From Chitinophagaceae bacterium (GTDB lineage Bacteria > Bacteroidota > Bacteroidia > Chitinophagales > Chitinophagaceae): a DNA stretch of 64,000 nt. Of this stretch, positions 17,501 to 24,104 are shown piece by piece. Every line of letters begins with the position of its first letter. The first letter of the stretch is position 1. Under the pieces are notes generated by a model, which worked only from the letters and a program-made list of their open reading frames with translations, was not told the origin of the DNA and ran no database searches. The translations under genes were made by a program, and so were the position numbers. The DNA is taken from the NCBI GenBank assembly GCA_016715365.1, contig JADKAM010000001.1, positions 620,001 through 684,000 on the forward strand, in the 5' to 3' direction.

Positions 17501-20027
17501 ATCCCGGCGCCACAGTAACACTAAATGTTTTTGGATTGCAGCCTGTTACAGTAATTGCACTTAATGGGTTTGATATGGGAGGAACCGGGGTGCAACCATT
17601 TCCCGGACATGGGCCGGGAGAATATACAACTGTAATGGTATTGGACGTTGCCACACAACCTCCGCAGGTAACTACTACATAATAACTGCCCGCTAATGTT
17701 GTATTCAGCGTTGGAGAATTTGTACCAAAAGGAGATCCGTTTCTATACCATTGATAGCTACAACCAACACCCAGTGTAAATGCCTGAAAAGTTACATTGG
17801 GTGTTACGGCACACCAGTATAAAGGATCGCCGGTTGAAATAGTTACTGTTGGTAATGGAACCGGTGCAACCGTAAATGTAGCTACAGATTTACATCCACC
17901 TGGGAAAGTTACCTGAACAGTATAACTTCCCGGAATGGTAACATTAATAATTTGTGTGGTAGCAACCGATCCGCCAGACCATTGATAAGTGCCTCCGGCT
18001 GGTGCTGATAATTGTAAAGTACCTGCACACAAGCTTCCGGTTGAAGTTATTGTTATGGATGGAGGCAAAGTTGCTGTTACGGCAATCGCACTGCTGGTTC
18101 CGCCACAATTAGATACAGTTATTGAACCGCTTCCATGTATTTCATAAGTGGCTGTACTGCCACCCTGCGGACTTACTAATGTTGCAGCCGCAGATGTACT
18201 CCAGGTAAACGGGCCGGTGCCAGTAGCGGGACCAACAGTTATCTGGCCACCAATACAGGCAGTAAAAGGCCCGCCCGTTAATGTTGGCGCAGGTACCTGG
18301 TTAACAATCATTGAAGCCTGACCAAAACATCCATTTAGCATCGTCTGTGCTGTAACCGTCCATGGCGCTGTACCATTAAATATGATAGAAGCATTTTCAT
18401 CATAAGTACCATAAGGCGCCGGTGCCTGTAGTAATGCCGGTGAAACAGACCATAAAAAATTACTGCCCGATGGTGTGGATGAAGCAACATAATTGGTTAG
18501 TACATTGGGGCAAACCAAATTGCTGCCACCAACTGTTACTACCGGAGTTGGTTTTACAAGTACCGAAACACAAACCGGGTTTGCATTACAATAATTGGGT
18601 ATGTTGGCGGTTATTGGTTGTCCGCATACCTGGTAAACCCCGCTGGTGATCCAGTTAACCTGGAAATTAGAAACCCCGTTTGGCCCGGTAGAAAAAGTAT
18701 AATCTGTGCCCAGCACCCCGCCGGTAACAGTCCAGTCGGCAGAAGAAAAATCCTGGGTCATATAAGTACCTGTTAAGCCGGCACAAACACTGGTCATACC
18801 TGTAATTTTAAACTTTGGCTTTACCGTAATTGGAAGAATATAACTGCCCCCGCATTTCTTTTTGGTATTGGGGTTATAATAATTAACAGTCAGATTATAA
18901 TTGCCCGGTGTTGTCCAGTCAATATTAATTTGTGGGTTATTATTAGGATAACCTGTTGGGTATAATCCCGAGTTAACAATATTACCACCACCACTTAATG
19001 ACCAGCTATAGAATGTGCCGGGCATTACGGGCAACCAATAGGTTTCGGTGCTTCCTACACAAACAACGGTATTGCCTTGTATTGGTATTGCTGGCCAAAC
19101 AATATTTACCGGTAAGGTTGTAGTGTTACAGGCGCCGCATCCGGTTGTGTTTAAAGTAATGGTTGCCGGCAAAGTGCCGGGCTGTGTATTACTCCATACA
19201 ACCCTAACACAATTTTGTGTTGATGAACCAATGATAGTTCCTCCATTAACCGACCAGGAATAACTGCCGCATGTTTTGGTGCTGCAGTAAGTTGCGGTAT
19301 CACCGGGACAAAGCATTTTATCGCAACCGGAAATACCGGGACCATCATTTACAACAATGGTTTGCTGAATACTGTCGGTACAACCGCAGCCATTGCTTTT
19401 ACTTTTTACAACCAGTGTAACAACATACGTACCCGGTACGGTGTATGTGTATTGGGGATTTACATCGGTAGATGTCTGGCCGTTTCCAAAACTCCAGAAA
19501 TAAGTGGCACCGCCCAGAGATGTGTTATTAAACTGTATCAGGTTATTAATACAAAGCGGACTTGATGGCGAAAATGAAAATCCTGCAACCGGTTTATCAA
19601 GCAAGCAAATATCATAAGCAATTTTACGAACACAACTTCCATCTGCATTTGTAATGGTAACCACTATTGAACCTTTGGTTGCGTTACCCCAATTGATAGT
19701 AACGGGATTTCCGGGATTGGGGGAAATTACTGATCCTCCTGTTACAACCCAGGTATAGGTAAAGCCCGGTAAATTGGGTATTACCAGATATGTCATCTGC
19801 GAGTTTTTACAGGCAACTATTGACCGGCTTTGGCCTGGAACAGGTCCATTCGGTATTCCTATTGCTGTTCCAAGTTCTTTAAAACTGCTGTCGCATACAA
19901 GGTTGCATTCACGATCATTTATCAGTTGCTTCAGTTCAAATTTTTCGGGGCAGCATACCGCATTAACCTGTGCATTAGTTTTTAAAAAGACTAATGAAAC
20001 GAATATGAATAGAATTAATTTTTTCAT
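14595..20027 (-). CDS. Giant exported PKD/Ig-repeat surface protein with cysteine-rich C-terminal domain
   Basis: 1810 residues with a signal peptide ending KTNAQ. From about residue 90 to 1430 it is a chain of PKD/Ig-like beta-sandwich repeats (YFWSFGNGQTSTDVNPQYTYT, VNWTFGDGG, VVWSLPGG), rich in Thr, Gly, Pro and Cys. Residues about 1450-1630 hold two tandem Cys-rich modules (CKGTNCPGKV with CGDLICDSCK; CIPASCPATI with CGGKLCKECK). The last ~175 residues are the cysteine-rich C-terminal domain shared with three neighbours (CIGC, LDCC, EICVKFTFRD, CKEC). No T9SS type-A or type-B sorting domain is visible. A large adhesin or matrix-fibre component is the best guess. It follows the FRWTP-repeat gene by 39 bp and is probably co-transcribed with it; a strong terminator follows. 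Confidence 0.85.
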   Translation of the reverse strand: MKKLILFIFVSLVFLKTNAQVNAVCCPEKFELKQLINDRECNLVCDSSFKELGTAIGIPNGPVPGQSRSIVACKNSQMTYLVIPNLPGFTYTWVVTGGSVISPNPGNPVTINWGNATKGSIVVTITNADGSCVRKIAYDICLLDKPVAGFSFSPSSPLCINNLIQFNNTSLGGATYFWSFGNGQTSTDVNPQYTYTVPGTYVVTLVVKSKSNGCGCTDSIQQTIVVNDGPGISGCDKMLCPGDTATYCSTKTCGSYSWSVNGGTIIGSSTQNCVRVVWSNTQPGTLPATITLNTTGCGACNTTTLPVNIVWPAIPIQGNTVVCVGSTETYWLPVMPGTFYSWSLSGGGNIVNSGLYPTGYPNNNPQINIDWTTPGNYNLTVNYYNPNTKKKCGGSYILPITVKPKFKITGMTSVCAGLTGTYMTQDFSSADWTVTGGVLGTDYTFSTGPNGVSNFQVNWITSGVYQVCGQPITANIPNYCNANPVCVSVLVKPTPVVTVGGSNLVCPNVLTNYVASSTPSGSNFLWSVSPALLQAPAPYGTYDENASIIFNGTAPWTVTAQTMLNGCFGQASMIVNQVPAPTLTGGPFTACIGGQITVGPATGTGPFTWSTSAAATLVSPQGGSTATYEIHGSGSITVSNCGGTSSAIAVTATLPPSITITSTGSLCAGTLQLSAPAGGTYQWSGGSVATTQIINVTIPGSYTVQVTFPGGCKSVATFTVAPVPLPTVTISTGDPLYWCAVTPNVTFQAFTLGVGCSYQWYRNGSPFGTNSPTLNTTLAGSYYVVVTCGGCVATSNTITVVYSPGPCPGNGCTPVPPISNPLSAITVTGCNPKTFSVTVAPGCTGTVNWTFGDGGTASGTTVTHTYANTGVYGVTASITCNGCPFMVTTNAQVPVKANFISSVTCGLNGSNTINMNNTSQVLGGWSITSVAWSSTCGTPLTGSGNTYTLNTTIGCSPTVTMTITVTNTATGQVCTDTKIVPFTFASSPLNIIGPTTVCKDQTYSFSSSMTGILYQWTVNGTPVSQNAVLSYAFNGTPPNPVVGLNVTDAFGCTFSTTVTLNVVTPPALSITPSPIIKVCQAPCPTTGSVLTATPGFTNYEWFQNGVSLGAPSPANTYTITGPSPIGTYYVQAQSQPHLCHVKSNPVSVVYHPKPKAKIIANTNNCIPNVPFTLNNASFPSVNANNAFNPNYNYEWFLNNTGTPIFNSNTSNFLTYTINTFGTYTFILRVTDITTGCCNLDTICIAFSKNPTVSIAPGGPLCAGPVVTLTATAGPGPAASYYYSWENGQQGPTHLVQAPGMYSVQAMDNYGCAASAYFTINPMPYLALFPQGCDTICLGDTNKLRFPLPTNIYGQPAYTVVWSLPGGVGTTFPLSTLGLGSHTITATVTMNGCTATTAAYNVFVKNCDTCDCKESYWKEGPLWTNVTTGEKIKINCKEQPFQYVIQGKNCKDSFNLSGTYICKGTNCPGKVTFSLYDANTNAYIGGGSGNYGIPPSLPNGSYYITMYAYCGDLICDSCKIYIKKDCDKGCDCDKPGVEIIPELTINKAVKKLKCNGEKFEVSCLSNVTLNASYFCIPASCPATITYQLTGPVSQTGTLPLSLSALPAGNYSIVIMAYCGGKLCKECKLNFEVVCEKDCCPYDIKATLQSQATSMSPGNTNLLVTQGFNFTGLTGASLTEIRAEVLSYNLTSQFPEQCIGCKNLPKGWASIYNGNVMGPVIPKVNLAGVMTNAPINVSTLSPYSNPREIVWNNGGAIFSIVQPVTLGFILPKPSPLDCCDATAEICVKFTFRDKDCKECEVIICFKVVIKKK

Positions 20028-20066
20028 TGTTTTGGTTTTTGTATTGTCAACTAATGAATGGGGTTT

Positions 20067-23000
20067 TTATTTGTTACAGCCTTTTATAGCAGCTTCGTAA
20101 CAAACCACCACGCTGCAGGTTATACAATTTTCGTAAGTAACCGTGTAACGAATGCACCATTTGGCTTTGGCTCCGCAACAGGCTACCAGCTTAGGATAGC
20201 TGATGTTGTATTGTAATGGTACACCGCCGTTCATATCTTTGGGGGGCGAAAAATTCCAGTTTAGTGCATGAGTTCCACCGCCCGAACCGCCGGTACCGTT
20301 TAATGTACCGCTGCTGAAATTTCCCATCTGTGCAGATGGTGTTGTACAAACCAGGCAGTCGTCTGATTCAGGAACAAACTCAAACCAAACCAGATCCATC
20401 TTTACAGATTTTACTTTGGCTGGCCCGGTAACAAAACTGATGTTTTGTGTAATGGCGGTTGAGGTTACTGTGGGTTTATCTTTTTCGTTTGGTTGTATTT
20501 TAATGTCTTTGCAGGCATTGCATATACAATTCAGTGTATCGCTTTTTACTTCTGTTTCTTTATTATCCGGATCAGCTACATCTTCAGCATCTACCAAAAA
20601 CTTAAGGAAGTTGATAGCAGGATTACATTCTATAAACCCGTTAAATACCACAAAGCCGTTACCTGCAATTGTTTGAGGCAATGTTGGGCTGGGTGTGAAA
20701 GTAATGGCTGCACCGGCTCCGTTAACTTTATATTTTATTGCTACCACTTTTACCGGAGTAGCCAGGTTGTTTCTTACTTTAATATAAATTGACTGTACTC
20801 CTTTTTCGCAGCAGCCAACTTTTAAACTGTCTATCTGTATATCAATATTGTTTTGAATTTTAAAGCTGAATGTTTCGCTTCGTCCTTCATTTTTATCGCA
20901 TGCAGGCTTGCCTTCTCTTGTTAAAGCCTGAACTTCCCACACAAACTCGCAGAGGTAAGGCGGCTTGCAGGGGCCAGTGTAAATGTTGCTAATTGTAGCT
21001 TCTGTAATGTTATCGCAGTCTTTGGTTACAATAGGTTTGTTCTCACGCATGGCCTGTGTACCATTTTGTCCCTGCATCAGTTGCCAAACTTTTAAGCGGT
21101 AAACAACAGGGTCTCTTGGCTTGGGCACAACTGGCGTCCAGCGGAAAGAAATTCCTCCTGTAGCATCTTTTGGCGAAAATGATTTTGCATTTGCAGGTGA
21201 TTCTAATTTTGGTGGCGAACATGTTGTTGCATTATCCTCAACCTTAAAGGTAAATGCTTCGCTTTTGCCTTCGTTACTGCAAATTGGTTTTCCTTCCCGG
21301 TTCAAAGCCTGCACTTCCCATATAAACTCACAGAGGTATGGAGGTCTGCAAGGACCAGTGTAAATATTGCCAATTGTAGCTTCAGTAATGTTATCGCAGT
21401 CTTTGGTTACAATAGGTTTGTTCTCACGCATAGCTTGTGTACCATTTTGACCCTGCATCAGTTGCCAAACCTTTAACCGGTAAACAACAGGGTCCCTGGG
21501 CTTGGGCACCACTGGCGTCCAGCGGAAAGAAATTCCACCCGGTGCATCTTTTGGAGCAAATGATTTTGCATTGGCAGGTGCTTCTAATTTTGATGGTGAA
21601 CATTCTCCTGCTGTGGGTTCGTTCTGTTTTACGTTAAATTCAGTAGGCTCGCTTGTTGCAACTGTTTTGGGTGTTGCGCCCGGCTGAAGTATAAGGGCTT
21701 CCACATTCCAGATGAAGTCACAGAGGTAAGGTGGGCAGCAGGGACCGCTGGTGCAACCAGATCTTAGTATGGATGCAACGTTGGCCTGGGTTATATTATC
21801 TACATCTTTGGTAACAATAGGTTGATTGCTTCGCATGGCCTGTGTACCATTCTGGCCCTGCATCAGTTGCCAGACTTTTAAGCGGTAGGTAACAGGTTCC
21901 TGTGGCTTAGGTACAAGCGGAGTCCAGCGAAAGCTGATATTACTTTTTGCATCATCGGGAGAAAATTGTTTTGCATTTTCAGGTGATGAATTTGTAATTG
22001 TTCCGCCACTGTTTTCTTTTACAACAAATGACCAAAGTTCACTCTTACCATCATTGTTTCCAACCGGCTGATTTTCTCTGTTAACTGACTGCACCTGCCA
22101 AACAAATTCACATAAATAAGGCGGCCTGCATGGGCCTGTATAAATACCGTTAACAACAGCCTGCGTGATATTATCTACATCTTTGGTAACAATGGGTTGA
22201 TTGGTACGCATGGCCTGGGCGCCACTTTGGCCCTGCATTAGTTGCCACACTTTTAAACGGTAAGTAACTGATTGTGGCTTGGGTACAACGGGTGTCCATC
22301 TGAAAATAACCGGAGCCGACATTTCATTTGCAGTAAATGCTTTCCCTTCATTGGGAGAAACCAATTGAGGAGCGGTAGATGTTGTTGTATTCGTTTCAAC
22401 TTTAAATGTGTACGCTTCACTCCTGCCTTCATTTTTACCGATGGGTTTACCTTCCCTGTTTAGTGACTGTACCTGCCAAACATATTCGCACAGGTATGGT
22501 GGCCTGCATGGGCCCGTATAAATTCCGTTAACAACAGCCTGGGTTATGTTATCTACATCTTTGGTAACAATGGGCTGACTGCTACGCATAGCTTCTGTAC
22601 TGTTTTGCCCCTGCATCAGTTGCCAAACTTTTAAACGATAGGTAACCGGGTCCCTGGGTTTGGGTACAAGCGGAGTCCAGCGAAAATTTACCGGCCTGCT
22701 CAATTCGGCTTCAGTAAATACTTTTCCGTTTTCGGGATTTATTAACGTTGGTGGATTGTATTCTATCTCCCGGGGTGCCTCAACAGAAAATTCTTTGCAC
22801 ACTTCGTTGCTGATGGCTACCCTGTCAATATTAAAAAATTGTACACAGATGGAATAGCTGCCATCTTTAAGATCATGACAGCCCTGTAAAGTGCCCGTAA
22901 GTTCATTGGCCGAAAATGTACGGGTTGTAAATTCATCAACCTGCATGCCACCGGCCGAATTGTTACTACAAATGATAGCTCCTCCGCCTTTTATCTGAAC

Positions 23001-23204
23001 CATCAGCCTGATACCTTTTACACTAACATTAGGAGGTAATTGTGCAACTAATAACAATGATCCCGGAGTGTTGCCCCAGTTATCAATTACAGCGGGTAAT
23101 TGGTTTTTTACGGTAAAGCTTACAATTTTTATCTGTTGAAGCTGGCTATAGGCAGAAGCTGTTCCAAGCATTAGTAACAGTAAAAGCAGTTTTATTTTTT
23201 TCAT
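20067..23204 (-). CDS. Exported protein with five tandem FRWTP modules and cysteine-rich C-terminal domain
   Basis: 1045 residues from the ATG at 23204 (signal peptide KIKLLLLLLMLGTASAYS; the frame extends 10 codons further but less plausibly). Order: N-terminal domain shared with the genes at 2544 and 9107 (about 25-150; GSYSICVQF, EVCKEF); five tandem modules of about 125 residues (first FRWTP at 174-178), each with VTYRLKVWQLMQGQ, AMR.N.PIVTKD.DNIT, GPC.PPYLC and F.W.VQAL.REGKP; a spacer (about 800-900); then the shared cysteine-rich tail (CICNACKDI, CLVC, VACC, CITC). Function unknown; the repeat architecture suggests an extended surface or adhesive protein. A 21-bp-spaced operator (23289-23317) lies upstream, and the PKD gene follows after 39 bp. 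Confidence 0.85.
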   Translation of the reverse strand: MKKIKLLLLLLMLGTASAYSQLQQIKIVSFTVKNQLPAVIDNWGNTPGSLLLVAQLPPNVSVKGIRLMVQIKGGGAIICSNNSAGGMQVDEFTTRTFSANELTGTLQGCHDLKDGSYSICVQFFNIDRVAISNEVCKEFSVEAPREIEYNPPTLINPENGKVFTEAELSRPVNFRWTPLVPKPRDPVTYRLKVWQLMQGQNSTEAMRSSQPIVTKDVDNITQAVVNGIYTGPCRPPYLCEYVWQVQSLNREGKPIGKNEGRSEAYTFKVETNTTTSTAPQLVSPNEGKAFTANEMSAPVIFRWTPVVPKPQSVTYRLKVWQLMQGQSGAQAMRTNQPIVTKDVDNITQAVVNGIYTGPCRPPYLCEFVWQVQSVNRENQPVGNNDGKSELWSFVVKENSGGTITNSSPENAKQFSPDDAKSNISFRWTPLVPKPQEPVTYRLKVWQLMQGQNGTQAMRSNQPIVTKDVDNITQANVASILRSGCTSGPCCPPYLCDFIWNVEALILQPGATPKTVATSEPTEFNVKQNEPTAGECSPSKLEAPANAKSFAPKDAPGGISFRWTPVVPKPRDPVVYRLKVWQLMQGQNGTQAMRENKPIVTKDCDNITEATIGNIYTGPCRPPYLCEFIWEVQALNREGKPICSNEGKSEAFTFKVEDNATTCSPPKLESPANAKSFSPKDATGGISFRWTPVVPKPRDPVVYRLKVWQLMQGQNGTQAMRENKPIVTKDCDNITEATISNIYTGPCKPPYLCEFVWEVQALTREGKPACDKNEGRSETFSFKIQNNIDIQIDSLKVGCCEKGVQSIYIKVRNNLATPVKVVAIKYKVNGAGAAITFTPSPTLPQTIAGNGFVVFNGFIECNPAINFLKFLVDAEDVADPDNKETEVKSDTLNCICNACKDIKIQPNEKDKPTVTSTAITQNISFVTGPAKVKSVKMDLVWFEFVPESDDCLVCTTPSAQMGNFSSGTLNGTGGSGGGTHALNWNFSPPKDMNGGVPLQYNISYPKLVACCGAKAKWCIRYTVTYENCITCSVVVCYEAAIKGCNK
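20860..22750 (-). repeat. Five tandem coding repeats of about 378-403 bp (FRWTP modules)
   Basis: The DNA encoding the five modules is a direct tandem repeat. The segment for 'KPIVTKD' recurs near 21018, 21399, 21802, 22181 and 22558, i.e. steps of about 381, 403, 379 and 377 bp. The two C-terminal copies (near 21000-21220 and 21380-21600) are almost identical at the DNA level, which points to recent duplication or homogenisation. The middle copy is longer, with an inserted RSGCTSGPCC segment. Confidence 0.85.
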
Positions 23205-23288
23205 ATCCTGAATTTTTAGATGGCTTTTGTACAAGCCTTTTATTACGGATACAAAAATGTAAAGAAGGAACCGAAGGTTTTGCTGAAA

Positions 23289-23317
23289 TGTAAAAGCGTG
23301 GGGGATGATTGTATAAG
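23289..23317. promoter_or_regulatory. Candidate LytTR-type operator: TGTAAAAG / TGTATAAG 21 bp apart
   Basis: TGTAAAAG at 23289-23296 and TGTATAAG at 23310-23317 are direct repeats with a 21 bp step. They lie 85 bp upstream of the FRWTP-repeat gene and just downstream of the LytTR regulator gene. The 13-mer ATTGTATAAGTGC at 23308-23320 occurs exactly again at 27080-27092, before the kinase/LytTR operon. Binding by the LytTR protein is inferred. Confidence 0.6.
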
Positions 23318-23339
23318 TGCAGGAAAGGGGAATTTGAAT

Positions 23340-24104
23340 TTATGCCTTCCTCTTGATCCATTTTTCAAACCTGGCTAAAAATTCTTCCTTGCGCCGGGAA
23401 GCAACAGGCAATTCTTTTCCGTTCTCTAAGACCACATCGCCACCGCTGCCTTTTATATACTCTTTTATGAAGGAAAGGTTGATGATATATTTATCATGAA
23501 TGCGGGTAAAATTGGTTTCGGGCAACAGCTTTTCATATTCGCCCAGCTGACGGCTTACCATTATTTTTTTATCGTTGCATAAAAAAAAGTTGGTGTAATT
23601 GCCGCTGCTTTCACAATATAAAATATCGGCCAGCTTTACAAAAATCAACCCGTTGCTGGTTGATAAAGGGATTTTATCGGGCTCTGCAGCCCTGGTATTT
23701 TTTTCCAGAAGAGAGAATAAGTTTTTGTTGATGTTCTTTTCTTCAATGCGCTTGGTGGCTGTATTAACAGCTGCAATTAATTTTTCGGTGTTGATGGGCT
23801 TGGTAATATAACCGGTAGCATGGTGCTCAAATGCTTCAACTGCATAATGGCTGTAAGCGGTAACAAAAATGATCTCAAAATTTACCGGCTCCAGTTTTTT
23901 AAGCAGGTCAAAACCATTCAGGTGCGGCATTTCCACATCCAGAAAAACAAGCTGGGGCTGCAGTTCATCTATCAGCAGCAACCCGTTTTTTGCTTCAGTA
24001 TCAGTTGCCAGAACCTTAACCGCCGGACAATACATTTCCAGCATGTTCTGCAACAGCTTAATATTTTTTGCTTCGTCGTCTATAATTACACAATTGATCA
24101 TCAT
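23340..24104 (-). CDS. LytTR-family response regulator (REC + LytTR DNA-binding domain)
   Basis: 254 residues. The receiver domain (about 3-120) has D9/D10, phospho-acceptor D56 (LVFLDVEMP) and the FVTAYSHYAVEAFE/TGYITKPI signature. The LytTR domain (about 145-250) has IPLSTSNGLIFVKLADILYCESSGNYT and FTRIHDKYIINLSFIKEY. Its ATG overlaps the kinase stop (ATGA), so the two are translationally coupled; a second ATG follows immediately. Known of the family: activates transcription by binding paired direct repeats. The paired TGTATAAG sites upstream of this operon, of the FRWTP-repeat gene just downstream and of the barrel gene make these the likely targets. Confidence 0.95.
   Translation of the reverse strand: MMINCVIIDDEAKNIKLLQNMLEMYCPAVKVLATDTEAKNGLLLIDELQPQLVFLDVEMPHLNGFDLLKKLEPVNFEIIFVTAYSHYAVEAFEHHATGYITKPINTEKLIAAVNTATKRIEEKNINKNLFSLLEKNTRAAEPDKIPLSTSNGLIFVKLADILYCESSGNYTNFFLCNDKKIMVSRQLGEYEKLLPETNFTRIHDKYIINLSFIKEYIKGSGGDVVLENGKELPVASRRKEEFLARFEKWIKRKA

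Noticed and set aside
14605..20100. Many plus-strand open frames across the PKD and FRWTP genes
   Set aside because: They are shadows of long, well-supported minus-strand genes, with low-complexity, codon-shifted composition and no start signals.
20860..22750. Regular repeats first looked like a large repeat array of CRISPR or satellite type
   Set aside because: The units are ~380 bp, fully coding in one frame and encode a protein module; no short repeat/unique spacer structure.
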